Notes: generated by a model not told the origin, from the letters alone. A stretch of 64,000 bases of DNA from Morella rubra (GCA_003952965.2 CM025849.1:28320972-28384971); one strand, 5' to 3'; positions 47,123-60,109 are shown, counted from the first letter of the stretch. A program made the numbers and translations.

Positions 47123-49277
47123 CGGTGACTTTCCGGCTTGTTCAAGTAAAATGGCAAGAGATTTGAGAATATCGAAAGAACCAAGAGGCTGGTGATATGG
47201 AAGCGAACAGTACTCCGCGTGAAAGAAACTTCCAGGTGGGTGCAATTTGCAAAAGTCACAATGGACAGGGTAGACCAACGAGATTGGCTCCATTGATGGA
47301 ATAAAAAGATCTGACCAATGGGTTCTGCGTTCTTTTTTAATGTTTTTTCCGTGCATTAGATTAATCCCACCTCCAGCCTGCCATAATGGAGTAGATTCCT
47401 TTGTTTGTTTTAAAATGCCTCTCAAATTTTAATTTATCTAATTACGTCCATCAAGTTACAAAAAAAAGAAAAAACTCAATTGTCTCGCATTTTGTTCTAT
47501 TGGATGGACGAAAAGTCTATTTAACTATTTCCTTTAACTACCTGAATAGTCACTACTCACAGAATGATATTTCGCAAACATTCTTAATGTTTTTAAATTT
47601 GAAATGATAATAACCCAATTCCCTAATCACACATTCAACTTGTCAATTTGGTTTTCCACTGAGCATTGCCAAGCCTATTCTCTGTTACCTCCCCTTGATC
47701 CCAATATTTGGCAGTAGTTGGGTTTGGTCCAAATGGAATATGCCCCATTTTTGCTTCTTCTTTTCTTATATTAACCTGACTTTTAAGTTTGCCGTATTCG
47801 TTGGCAGTTTCTATGGTCTTCTCTCCGGATCTCACGCATCTTGTCTTGGAGGGTCTCTGATCTGATCTGTCTGTGATAAAAAAAATCAACATCGATATCT
47901 GGCAGTAGTTGGGTTTGGCCCAAATGGAATATGCCCCATTGTTGTCCCGGAGGGTCCCTGATATCTGTCTGTCGTATGATATGCAATCATCTTTTTATTA
48001 TCCTTTTTTATTTCTAGGGATTTGTTTTGAAATTGCGTATAGCTCAGGACATCGATAGCTAGTGGGCCTTACCCCGATATTGATGTTCTATTTTTTTGCT
48101 TTCTCGAGGGGCGGAAGCAATTAGATATGCTGAGAAAAACCTTCACTGGATGAAAATGAAACAGTATTGATGGTTTTTAAAAAGATTATTGATGGTTTTT
48201 TATAACTTGAAGAGCATAATCAAATAAATAGGATAAGGACAAATGGGATATTTAAATATAAGTGGAGGTATCATCCAACCCCGATTTTGAAGTTCTACCT
48301 ACCATATTCATTGGGTAAACCAAACAGCTATGCATTAAAGCAAGTATCTATTTATAAGTAAGTAGTTTTTTTTTTTAATTTAATATATCGTATGTGTGTA
48401 CGTAACTTAATTACTCTCAAATAAAGCTTCTAATAATGGACAAGTAGTGGCCTTTGGTTACTTACATCCCTCTATGATCATATTATCTTAGTAAGTACTT
48501 AACTCAATCCTTTCACTATTTTTTCACAAACTCCCATAAAACTTCAATCTTTCTAGATTTTTAGATTACATCCAAAATTAAAAAAAAAAATTAAAAATTT
48601 TCATTTGCCAAACAGTACTGGTGATGTTTGGTAATGAAAATTTCTCAAAATTGTGTGTCATTACAGAAATTTTGTCTTCTAATGCGGCTAGTCCTTCATT
48701 GTTCTACCAAAAAAAAAAAATTAAAAATCTGAATAAATTACAGAAAAATGCAAAATAAAAGAGACACAAATTGAATTAAATACTAATGATGCAAATCAAA
48801 TTAGAAAAATTTATAAAAAAAAAAAAAATTGTATGGCACTCAAATCAACAAAATAATATGAAATCCTACAGAAATTTGAATAAAATATGACTGAAAAAAA
48901 TAATAGATACACAAAAAATTGAAATAAAATCCTTTAGAAGATAACAAAAAAAATTGAATCAAAAAAATATTAGAAAACACAAGAGACTAAAAACTAGATC
49001 TAAATATCTTGTTCATCCACTTTTCACAGACTCTAAATATCTTGTTCTTTACAGATTATCCCATTAAAAATGTTGGCTTTAAAGACCAATTATCGAATTG
49101 GAGTTTGTGGATAACGGTTTGATCCAAAAGATTTCTTATACTGTTTGAAAAATAAACATAAAGGATTGTTAGTCATGAGAAACTTAATTGTTGCATATGT
49201 CGAAAAACGAACGCGCTAGCTAGTCTCGTTCGGAACTATGCCACTCGGTGATTTGCACAGTATATTGACGGTGCTAT
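47123..49277. promoter_or_regulatory. 5' flank of TNL-C
   Basis: 47123-47630 matches the TNL-B flank, including the phase-open upstream frame to 47425. 47690-47970 holds a short duplication ('ggcagtagttgggtttgg..ccaaatggaatatgcccca' at 47711 and 47902). 48230-49010 matches the distal TNL-B flank. No gene recognised. Confidence 0.5.
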
Positions 49278-49544
49278 CACTAAAAGAAAATTGACTTTTC
49301 ATTTCAAGTTCTTAGGTTTCAGATCAAATTTTGTTTAAAAAATATGCCCTTTTTTGACAAAACAAAAAATTTCCTTACCCAAAGGGTGATCATGACTAAA
49401 ATGTAGTTCAAACTATGTGAAAAACCGTCGGGATGGTTTACGAGTGACGCACAACCATATGTCACAAATTTCTAAAAATCCATTTCGTTAGAGAAATTGC
49501 ACCCCGATTTGCACGCTTTAATAACCTGTCCACACCTACTTTTG

Positions 49545-49745
49545 AGTGACAATCCAGTTCATCACCCATCTATGATGCAGCGTTATTCGTCACAAAAGCT
49601 GAAATTTTTTTTAGACGGTTCTGCAAAAATGTGCGCACGGACATTGGGTTACCATCCAGTTCGTCACCCATCTGTGACGCAACACTATTAGTCACAAAAG
49701 CTAGAATTTTGTTTGAAGGGTTCTACAAAAATGTGCGCATAGATG
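49545..49745. repeat. Two-copy tandem repeat in the CACTA subterminal region
   Basis: A unit of about 110 bp with 'ccagttcatcacccatctatgatgcagc..cgtcacaaaagct...ggttctgcaaaaatgtgcgca' occurs twice in a row (from about 49549 and 49661), with roughly 85-90% identity by eye. Confidence 0.8.
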
Positions 49746-50531
49746 TTTATGGACTCAAATGGTTGACACGAATCTGACGCAGACGTCTGTGCAAAACAAC
49801 TATTTACCGTTTATAGGGTATAAAACTATACAAGTGCTAATGACCGGCCAATAGTGGTCCTCCACGGTGCACGCTTGCTCACCATTACTCTTCCGCATGT
49901 CCACAACTGTTCGAACGCATTAAGATCCTACATGATTTTCTCAATGGTTCGAGATTTGGCATTTATTGCGCACAAATACGATTGGTCCACGAGGAAAATG
50001 TCTCCGTACGCACAATTTTGGATAGTCCGGACACTGTTGATAGATTTTTAGGTCGACCAAAAACCATTTGAATGGCAAACCTCTCGCAACTAGCGCCATT
50101 TCCGCTCAAACCTCTAACGTTTCTCGTTTGCAAAAAGACTTTCAACGTATATTTCCGTTCACCATCGCCGGCTGGTGGCTAATCATTGTGTTGATAAGTA
50201 CTGCCTTAGGTTGTAGGATTGTTGGACTATAATTTTGTGTAATTTGGCGTTGTTTTGCAGGGGTTGTGGAGGTGTGGAGGAGACCGGCCATTGCTAAGCC
50301 CACTCGGTCTTCTTCCCTGAACCGTAAAGACGATTTGTACTACCGTTTGGATGTGGAATAATACTTCTAAACGTTGTCATTTTGTTTAAGTTATTTTTAA
50401 GGATTTTTATTTCGCTCGTCCGAATGTTGTATTTAGATCATGCGCATGTGACGTATAGTTTCTTTCAAACATCACTGTATTTTTCATGACATGTGCACGA
50501 GTGTCATAGTTTCTTTAATCGTGGGAGCCTT

Positions 50532-53500
50532 TGTAATACTCCTAACCTTTTGAGCTACTTTTGAGACTCTTGTGTTAAGGTTTTTCTTTTAATATCTTTA
50601 GTAATTGTGTTTTTTTCCTTAGTATTTGCTTTATTTTCTTAATTTGTGCCTTATTTAGTATTTATCATTTGATTAATTGCTTAAAGGATTTCTTTCCTTT
50701 AATTTTTAATCTTTGAATTGAGATCACTATTTTTAGTGCAAATGCATGTGTTTAAATTGCCTAATTGACTCAATTTTATTTCCTCTAATATTTTAAGTAA
50801 TTATGCTCTTTGGTATTTGTTTAATTGCTTCGGTTTCTAAATTTGTGACTTTAGTATTTTAATTTACCTTTTTAATTTAAATTTCTTATGTGCTTTCTTT
50901 CTTTAATTCTTAAATCCTTACAATATTTAATTTTGAATAGGGCTGAAATTCCTTTTTTCTTGGTTAATATTTTATTTTCAACCCATGTTTTCATAATCTC
51001 TCCTTACTCATATTAATGTGATAGCATTTGTCCAAATTAACTTTATTAATTCATGTAATTGATTTTATTTGAGCTTAATTATTTTAAAATGTTTATTTAA
51101 TTTTATTTAAATTTCAATTTAGGCTGAACCAAATGGGATTTGGGCTTGAAAATTCTTGGACCTAAAGGCCTACAAAATCAAGCCCATTAAAAAGACTCAT
51201 GTGGCCGGTCATATCACACACCATCTTCACAAATAGAACTTCATGATGGCGAGTATAAGACAAAAGTCACTTTTGTGACACATGGCAACAAAAATCCAAC
51301 TGAATATTTCGACCCAATTACATGCATTGCTTCTCTAGGTTAACACCCCACCATTATTGCAACTTTTTCACTTTTGCATTTAGGTCCCCATCCTACCCAC
51401 TAGCAATCATTACTTGCAAGATATATAAATGCTACCTTTTTGCAAGACACACGCGCGCACACTCACTTGAAGAAAGAGAGAAATCGTGAAATAGAGAGAG
51501 GGAGGGGAGAAACAGCCTCGGAAAAGAGAAGGGAGAGAGAGGCCGGAAAAAAAGAAGAGGGAGAAGAAGAAGAAAAGAGGAAGAAGAGAGAGAAAGAAAA
51601 ATCAGTGAAAAGAAAGGGGGAAAGAGGTAAGGCATTTTGCCTTGCATGGTTCAGCCATGGGAGAGCACCTCTCCCATAAGCCATTTTTCTTTTTTTTTTC
51701 TGCCCTCTTGAAACCCTTCTCTAACCTTAGATCCTTGTTTTAGGGAGTTTTCTAAGCTAGCTAAAGTTCATCCGAAGACATCTAGGTAAGGGGTAGATTT
51801 TTGTGCTTTGGTATGGGAAAATATGTCATTTTAGTAAAACTTTAGCTTGTTTATGGTTGCTGTTTCTTGTGAACCGATGATCTACATGCTGGGTATGTGA
51901 TTTGTGAGGAGTTTATGCTCTCTAGTTGCTTGCATGTGAGGTTTAGAATTTAGATCATATATTTTTGTAAGTTTATATTTCAATATGCATAAAAATGAGA
52001 GTTGTTGTGAAGTGTTAGCCTAGATGATGATTATTGTGTGTTTAAAGGCCACGAGTATGGCCAAAAATTTTGTTTGGGAGGAAAGAGAGCCCACGGCTTG
52101 GTTTTGGGTGAAGGGGATGTACATGCATGTGGTTTTTAAGTGATTTTGCTTCATGGTTGCCATAACCGAATGTGTCATGTGGTGTATTTGCTTGTTGATG
52201 ATGCAAAAAATGGAGTAAGATGGTCATATAAGAGAAAAGGAACAAAGTACTGATCTTTGTAGAGCTATTTGCAAGCTCAAGAAGAAGCTTTGACTGAAAA
52301 CATGAGATTTGGCAAAGGTTAATATAAAAAGTCTAACGATTGATGTATTTGTGTTCTCTTTTCTTTACACATATGTCATTTGAAGCTTGAGCATGCATAT
52401 TGGGTACTATCACGTTAATAATGAATGATAACATACTAAATTTATAGATTAAACATGGTTAGAGGTGAAAGAAATCACATACAAAATGTTTTGGTAGTGT
52501 AAAATAGACATAAGAGTGCCCTATCCATTGATGCATGTTGAAATACTTGGAGTTTTCATGTAAACATTTCCAGATATGAATTTTAGGAGTCTTAGGACTT
52601 ACCTTAAAAATTTCAGTGAAAAAGGATAAGAGTAAAGGTCTGAAATGCCCTTGGAAGCTCCTAGGGGCAGTTTTCGACATTTCTGGGAAAATTAGGGGTA
52701 AAAACGTCTAAACTTAAAATTTGGGCTTATGGCAGTGTTGGGCTTAGCTTAATGAGGTTAGATTTAAATTTTGAGTTCAAAACCATTTTAAACGAGGCCT
52801 AAAACACAAGGCCTAAAAAATACTAAAACCTGACCTGTTAGTAAATATAGCAAGAAAAGAAAAGAGGCTTAGTTAAAAATCTAGATTTGCATCATATGGA
52901 GCCCATTAAGCCCAATAGCATTAATGAGGTGAAAAGATAAAGAAATAAATAATAGATATAAGAAAATAAATTAATTAGATATTAATTTTAGAAATAAACA
53001 AAAGAAGGATAATAAAGCAACTAATATAAGCCTTATATTCAATAAATTGGAATCTAGTCAAGAAATGCAATTAGTAAGGAAATGAGCTTGCATAATAAAG
53101 AGAACATGTTAAATCATTTCTTTTGAATAAATCGCTTTTGCAAGTTCATGAAATTGCATGTTTGCATTTCATTCTTATTGAAATATTTATAAGTTGTGAA
53201 TTGCATATGATGATTAATGTATCATATTTTACTACATGATGCATAGAACGTGCTAATATTTTTCTCTCTTAATGTTCAAATGTCAACTGAATTTTTAATT
53301 GGCAAAGTGCATTCCATTGATCGTCTTTGATGAATTATTTATTGGTGATGCATATGATGAGTCATGTTGCATCAACATATCATGGGTATAAGAATATTGT
53401 TAACCAAAATGAAACCTATATTCAGAGGTGGTCCTGAGATCAGGTGACGGTACCGTTCACAGTGGGATAGTGCAAACCACCACTTAGAGGATAATAGTTG

Positions 53501-54463
53501 GTATCCTTAGGCGATGGAACAATTATGCCTAACCGGGTCCTGGTGTCGAGGCACGGGACAGTCCCAGAGGAGAGGAGGGACACACAACCTGGACTCTGGG
53601 GGTTAAACAGAGCGTAGTAAGAACACCTCTACTGGACCAGAAAAGAAAGAAAGAAAGTGAAATGACCGAGAAAAACGGGTGCATCATTTATGCATTGCAT
53701 CGCTCATACCTCATTATTTTGTTTATTATAAGTATTGGTTCATTGTTGATTATTCACTGCTTTGGTTATTTCTGTTTAATATCCTTGCATATCATGTCCC
53801 CTTTCCCCCATTACTGAGTTAATAGGACTCAACCATTTTATGTTTATTTGTGTTTGCCTTTTTATTGTTAAGCAGGATATTGGATTATTTCAAGGCCGCA
53901 GAGATTTTAGATGCAATGTCTGTTTTGTACCCCCCACTTCATTGTTTCTTTTATTTTCTTTTGATGGCAGTGTTTCAAAACTATTTTTGATCCTTTGAAA
54001 CGCAGTTGTATAGGCTAGGTGGACTATAGGAAGCTCACATTTTTGTATAACCTAGGCCTATTCTTTTGTAATCCTCCCGAATGACCTTTTTGTATCAAAC
54101 TGTGTTCGTTTAAAGGAAAGTGTGTATTTCTCTATGTTGATTTCTTGCTACAAGGTTTATTTATTTCCTTTAATTATGCTTTAATCTTTTTATAATACCA
54201 ATCAGTTTTCAACCTAATTTGTTAATGAGATTTTCCTAAATAAGTGCATATTATTACGATATGATACTTTTTACGATTTTGCCATTTTCGTTTTAGTCGT
54301 TAACTGACTAAAGTTTTCCTTAGTATAGTGCAAATATACTGATTTTAATATTTTATGCAATTTCACTTCCATTGTTCAAGTTTCTAAATCGACTTACGAC
54401 CTTCTTTTTAACCAGTAACCTTTTTAATCAAGACTTTCGCTAAGTAAATTCGAGGGCATTACA
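50532..54463. mobile_element. Solo LTR, about 3.9 kb, probably Ty3/gypsy
   Basis: Begins TGTAATACTCCTAACC and ends CGAGGGCATTACA, so it has TG...CA with short inverted ends. No coding domain is present. A TATA-like 'gatatataaat' lies at about 51420, followed by a purine-rich leader. Length and ends suggest a long-LTR Ty3/gypsy lineage, possibly Tekay/Del-type. The flanking 5-mers (gcctt and ccggt) do not match, so the termini may be the product of recombination between copies, or the edges are slightly off. Age not estimated; a fossil. Confidence 0.55.
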
Positions 54464-54989
54464 CCGGTCTTAAGAGTTTTTATTGTACGGTAATCCTCGA
54501 ATTGTGTGCATGCGATTCTTATACTCGAGCCGATAGGGTAAGTACCAGCACGGGGCAAGTACAAGCACGAGGCGTAATAACCTTCTTTGCAGTATTGGAC
54601 ATGCTGGAACAAACTTGATGCGGAGGACGTCTTCCGTACGTTTCAAGGTTTACGCCAGAATGATATGATTCCATTCTAGCGTATGCACTTGATATTCACA
54701 TACTGCATTGAGTTGAGGCGCCACACAACAAAGTGTCGTATTGCAAGGGGCGTGCTGATGCTGTTTATGTCCCAAGGAGTGATTATGGATCTATCTCTCT
54801 ATATTTTTTTCACACTTCAGTGAAGCGAAGACACCTTCGAGTTCTGGGTTACTATACGATCTTCTCTTGACATAGTTCCTCCATTCTGTGGGTTGCATTG
54901 ATATACAGGATGAGACAAGGATGAACCATCTTGTTGCAATCTCTCGGAACACTTTGAAGCATTCCATGGGTGAACAAAGGTGGCATTAG

Positions 54990-55430
54990 CTATGACGGGC
55001 TACCGATGCCGGAGTGGCACAGCTAGTGCAGGTGCCATGGTCGAGGAGAGTTCCACTCAGGGGGCGCAGGCAAAGCAACCAGCCTAGATGGACGCGTGGA
55101 TGGGGGAGTTGAAGAAGGCTTTTCAGGAGATAGTGGAGCCCACATAGCAGTTGAGCATCGATATGGGTGCTCCATTGACCACTGTTGAGAGTAACTATGT
55201 TCTTATGGAGAGCACCCTAAGGGAGGAGGTGGTGTCATTCGAAAGGATTTGTCTTCCGTGCCGCAAATCATGCCCCACCTATAGCAATTTATCACTACCA
55301 CTTCGACACAACTACAAACACTTACAAGGCAGGCAGACACTATGGAGGAGTTGTTGGGAAAAGTCAATGAGGTCGCCGAAGGAGTACCCCCTTAACCTAA
55401 CCCATCTCATGATTAAATTGTCCGTTTAGT
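54990..55430 (+). pseudogene. Coding-like stretch of the CACTA element, unrecognised
   Basis: A GC-richer island with interrupted plus-strand coding potential (MDAWMGELKKAFQEIVEPT-like stretch near 55090; MSIDMGAPLTTVESNYVLME at 55151). Its position just before an AT-rich tract matches 10651-11256 in the complete CACTA element. No conserved domain recognised. Confidence 0.3.
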
Positions 55431-55979
55431 TATTTATTTATGTTTATTTCACGTTATGTTTTTTTGGACATTTATAGTTATATTTGACATTTACGGATTT
55501 GTATTTTGGATAATTTATGTTAATTATGCTTTGTGATGGTTATTAAGCATGTTTCTTATAATGGCTATTAAGCATGCTTCTTATGATGGCGGCTATCAAG
55601 CGTGTTTCTTCTTAAATTAACGATATAACTAAGAATAGTTGTTTATATCAATATTTATTTTTTGGCATGTCATTAATTAATAAAATTCTTGGTGCAATCA
55701 ATTAATAAAGTTATTGGTGTTATTAGCTAATAGTGATAATAATAGTAGTAAACAATTAATCAATTAAGTAATAGTAATCAATTAATCAATTAAGTAATAG
55801 TAGTACTCATGAAATGATATAACTATGAAATTGTGGTTTGCATCACTATTTAGTTCTTGGAACTTCTTGGTGCAATCAGTTAATAAAGTTCTTAGTGTTA
55901 TTAACTAATATTATTAATTGTATTAGTAAACAAATAATCAATTAACTAATCGTAATCAATTAAGTGTAATTAATTAATC

Positions 55980-57080
55980 AGTTAATAGTAGTACTAAACC
56001 ATTCGGACGTTACAAAATGTGTCTGGACGGATATTTATGAAAAACGACATCGTGTCAATTGCCTGTAAACACGGTCGTTTTTTTAATAAAAGGTGTTGTT
56101 TGGTCCTTTCAACCGTTCAGACGGATTTAAATACCCTGCGATTCTGCGAATGAACATAGCTCGTAACGACATCTTTTTTTGGTTGTTAAAACAACATTAC
56201 TGCTTTAATGGAAACAGCCCAAAATGGAGTCGTTTTATAATGAAAACGGTGTCGTTGCATTTTAAATCACCGTATGGACGTTTATTAGTTCAGAACGGTT
56301 TCGAAATTATTGGCGGCAAATTTTCACTCCAAAAAATTTACCGGGGCTCCCGTCTGGACTAACTCGAAGGCGTTCGCACGAGTTTTACCCATAATGAAAG
56401 GCTATAACCCAGAAATAAGCGTTCATGCGCGAAACTCTTCGAAAACTCCCCAAATCTTCCCGAGCTCTAGCTACTTGTTCAAGAATTGGTTTTGGAGGAA
56501 TTGAAAAACATTCTTCCCGAAAGAGTTGGTTTTATGAGTTTTTGGTGAAAATTGGTTTTTTTTTTTTTTGTGTGATGTTTTGATTCTAAATCTGTTTTTG
56601 ATGCATCTAACCACTTCAATGATTGTTTTATTGTAGAAAATAAGTGGAGAGGGAGCTAGATAAACAAGATTTCGGAGCATTGTTGGATTATGAGGTACAG
56701 TTTTTTGAGTTTTTGTGGGTTTTGCAGTGAAAGCATGTTTCTTTTTCGATTTTTTTTTTGTTTAATGATTTTGGTAGCTTATAAATATGTTGGGTTATTG
56801 TTTAGAGTTTGTTTGATGTGAAAATCTATGAGTTTATGCATTGTTTTTTGGATTGAAATCAGTTTGGCAACCTATTTTTTCAAGGCCTCTATTTCTTTGA
56901 TAATCGCAATTCGAACGATTATTGGAACTGTGTGAACAATATCAAGTATTGTCCGAGCGTGAAGCTTTGTAAATGACATAGTTGTTTGATATTCAAAACA
57001 GAGTCGTTTTTTGAATGAAAACATTTTACTATTGCAATCCGAACGGCAATTGGACTGTGCGAACAGTTTGTATCTGTTCG
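55980..57080. repeat. Region of CCGTTCGGACG-type motifs in the CACTA element
   Basis: Repeated halves of this palindrome: 'cattcggacgtt', 'tctggacgga', 'accgttcagacgga', 'cgtatggacg', 'cagaacgg', 'tccgaacggc', 'tgttcggaca'. They are sparser and more diverged than the arrays in the other two CACTA elements. Confidence 0.55.
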
Positions 57081-57539
57081 GACACAGTTTTTTTTTTTTT
57101 TTCAAATGCATTCCATTTAGTAGCCTTTTAGACTTGTTTGGGTTGCCGAAGGAGCAGTAATTCCCGAAATGTCCAACATGTGGAAAGTTTAGGATTCGTC
57201 TATCCGTAATATATGTAAGTGATTTGGTCATTGTGCGCAATATAGTTATAAAAAATTTTGGTGTCGCTCTGAGGGATATTCATCGTGTTGCTTATATACT
57301 AGTCTTTGGACGGTGGGTGTATAGCCTCAATGGTGAATACAAGTACCCGGGGACTAAGGAGAGATGCTGCCAAAATTTCTAACGCATCGAGCACAATGAT
57401 CAGGACATTTATATACATTATAGATAGTCTAATCTTGAATAGGATAAGACCTGTCAAGCGGAGAAATAAGGTGCTGGTGGTGAACTATCATTATTGTGTA
57501 GGTGATTGTTTTTGTGTGTCTTTCACTGAAGGTTAGATA

Positions 57540-58115
57540 ATGGAGAAGAGCAGGACTCATGAACAAGACCGGTTTGGTGTGAGGTAAAAGGAAGGTGTCT
57601 AGGTGTTTATGTGTATCGCCCGAAACTCTGCGGATAGTCGTGGTAAAAAAAAGGCTCAATGTCGAAGATGTAAGAATGTATTATTTCAAGCTATACAAAA
57701 TATGGAGGATCACTAAGAAGATTTACATTTATTAGGTACTACGCGGAGAAGCAATTCGACCTCTTCCAGTCGGCTAGTGACTCAAACAGAGCCAAAATTG
57801 AGTAGTGGGCAGTTTGAAAGGAATATAAATGATGACATTCGAGACATTTTTGAGAACTTTGAGGCGGGAGCAGCTATAGACTATTCCATATGAAGTCAGA
57901 GAATAACTTGAGTGTGAAATCATTTGAGGAGGTATTAGGTTTGACAAAAGAAGCATTCCTCGTTGGGGAGACTTTTCTGACTTTTTACTATGAGATGAGG
58001 CAGTTGAGAAAGAATTTAGAATTTAGTTATGAGAGCATATATGATGCCTATTAATGATTGCATGTTATTTTGGAAGGACAATAGTAAGTTACATGACAAA
58101 ATTGATATTTTTCCC
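57540..58115 (+). pseudogene. TNP2 transposase, N-terminal fragment
   Basis: From an ATG at 57540 (MEKSRTHEQDRFGVR) the plus strand shows, across several frame breaks and stops, the outline of the CACTA transposase-associated domain (KEGV..FM.IAR.SADSRGK). It then reads VKSFEEVLGLTKEAFLVGET and finally SYESIYDAY followed by a stretch resembling 'NDCMLFWKDN', a hallmark of plant TNP2 N-termini. The catalytic core and DUF4216 are missing. Broken. Confidence 0.65.
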
Positions 58116-58297
58116 TTTAAATATTGATTCAACATTGTTCATGAGGATATACAAAAAAAAAAAAAAGGGAATAATTTTGCTCAAGCAAATAAAATTTTTC
58201 TATTTTTTCTCCAAACACGATCTGAACATAAGCATCATTTCAGCCAACATAGAACTAACTCTAGAAAACAAAATTGAAAGATAAACATATATGTTAC

Positions 58298-58786
58298 CTG
58301 TCATGTAAATCCCAACCGGAGATATTGCCCACTTATGTTAAAGCAGATCTCCATGTTTGCATTTTCTCCATATCAACTCTTGGGTCTTTTTCATGATCAT
58401 TGAAAGCCTCTGCAAATTTCCTCCTCTGCTTTCGTACATCTGATGGCTCCACGTGATAGAAAACAGAAAAAATCGTCAACCCCATGCCTTTGCTGCATCT
58501 GACTATCTTTGCAAGTTCAATCAAACACCATCTAGAGGATGCATAATTTTCTGAGATAACAACGATGGTATACATAAATTCTTGTATTGTTTTTAAGAGA
58601 CCTTTAGAAATATCTTCTCCTCTCTTGAGTTTCACGTCATCACTAAAGGCTAGAATGCCTTTTTGTTTCAAAGCACCAGAAAGATGGTCTGTAAAACTCG
58701 CTAAGGAAAACTTCATGGATCCATGGAGGTGTTGAAGAAAAGGAAGAAAAAAATGGCGAGGCTATTGGAGTGATCATGGACGCCAT
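58298..58786 (-). pseudogene. TNL-D: lone TIR exon, broken
   Basis: Start codon at 58786 (MASMITPIASP). About 22 bp are missing right after WIHEVFLS, removing the FHGEDTRK motif and shifting the frame. Later TIR blocks are good: KQKGILAFSDDVKLKRGEDI, ENYASSRWCLIELAKIV with the catalytic Glu, and VFYHVEPSDVRKQ. In the final block a Glu codon of TNL-A is a TAA stop (ALT*VGNISGWDL). The exon ends at the normal donor (58298). Intron sequence runs on to about 58150, then CACTA sequence follows: there are no NB-ARC or LRR exons. Closest to TNL-A in exon and 5' flank. Confidence 0.85.
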
Positions 58787-59109
58787 TTGTTACTTTAGAG
58801 CTTGTTTGAGTCAATGCCAACACAGAAACCGAAGAGAATCGGAGAACAAAGAGGTTACTGATATATGCAAGGGAAATGGTCAACGTGATGAAACTTCTAG
58901 GTGGCTACAAAAGTCAGCCGTCAAAGCGTACTTCGCGGCATTCGAAAGGGACAAAAATTCTCAGCAATAATCAATTGGTTCTCCATTCTCTGTGTTTTTC
59001 TTTTCTGTGCACTCCCAAAGCAATTTTCGTATTTTAATAATCCTTTATGACCACTATGCAAAGTCTTGAAGTGAAGCTGGAGAGAAATTAGGTGGATTAT
59101 TAATCTGGA

Positions 59110-59445
59110 ACCTTTCAGGTTTGAATCTATTTCTGAATGGGTAAAGATCATTCTATATCCATGACAGCAGCTGGGAATCAGTGAATCTGAACAGAGGAAT
59201 TTTGCTCTTTTGGCTGCCATTATTATGGATACTGTGGGGCTTGCTAGAAACGAATTTGTGCATCAGACTAAAGTTCTAGATACTCTGTAACTATTGGAAA
59301 TAGTACAGAGGATATGGATGGAGCACAATCCAGCTTGGTGGCAAAAAGTCCAGGAGCTTATGTTAGTCGGCTCCCTTCTCCCAGTTGGCTCCATAAAAAT
59401 CAACTTTGATGTTACGGACCTTTTGTCTCCGTCAAAAACCAAATT
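59110..59445 (+). mobile_element. LINE RNase H-region fragment, copy 4 (best kept)
   Basis: The most complete copy: 'QLGISESEQRNFALLAAIIMD', 'GLARNEFVHQTKVLDTL', then 'IVQRIWMEHNPAWWQKVQEL' and 'GSLLPVGSIKINFDVTDLLS'. The 'P.GSIKINFD' motif opens the RNase H-like domain of plant L1-type LINEs. It lies between the TNL-D start and the 3' end of TNL-E. Confidence 0.7.
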
Positions 59446-60109
59446 TAACAATACATTCTTCCTTTTGTTGAGCCTTTGCTTATCTTCCTGAAAAGCTTAT
59501 CAAGCAACGCCCTCGCTGTCTTGCCAAGTATATATAAGCCATATAGGAGTTAGTCCAAACGCCACCTATGCACCACTGTTCTGTTATTCGAAATGCACGA
59601 CTGCTCTGTTCCTCACTTTTTACAGAGAAACAAGATGCAATAAAACGTAAGATAAACCAAAACAAGGTCGAGGAAAAAAAATTTAGAAGAACCTCTTTCT
59701 CGAGCGTCTGCATCTGCAATATAGGCTCGGGATAATAGAAGAAGATTTCTCAAGAAAGAGTTCTTTGAATCCATAGGCCTAAAAAGCTGCCGAAAGCCCA
59801 TATGCCTAACTATTCTTTAGGACCATCACGATTAGAACTCATGGAAGGATATTCAAAAAGTAGAAAATGTAATAAATTGATGCAATTCAAGGATTCTCTT
59901 GATACAGTGAGTCTGCAAAGGCAAATTCTAGCAATATGTAATCTAATAAGTACATCTGTTCTTGTGGCTTTGCATCTTAAAGCAATAATTGTGACAACTG
60001 GGAAGAAGGACCTCTGCAAGATATTAATGTAATAATTTGTGTGGATTCAACAGCAAGCAGAAGAATGAGAACTCCTTGATGCATACAGATATAAATATGC
60101 ATATGAGAA

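Larger units (their letters stand above)
49278..58115 (+). mobile_element. CACTA element, left end present, right end lost
   Basis: Starts CACTAAAAGAAAATTGACTTTT (49278), a variant CACTA terminus. The interior has tandem repeats (49545-49745), a solo LTR (50532-54463), a GC-richer coding-like stretch (about 54990-55430), an AT-rich tract (55430-55980), a region rich in CCGTTCGGACG-type motifs (55980-57080) and the start of a TNP2 transposase (57540-58115). The order matches the other two CACTA elements here. The element stops about 58115-58140, where TNL-D intron sequence starts soon after, so the transposase core and right end are gone. Confidence 0.65.

Noticed and set aside
51432-51684. 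Short frames rich in Ser/Phe or Glu/Arg/Lys
   Set aside because: A GAGA-rich leader inside the solo LTR; composition explains them.
50527-54468. A 5-bp target duplication for the solo LTR
   Set aside because: Flanks are gcctt and ccggt, which do not match.
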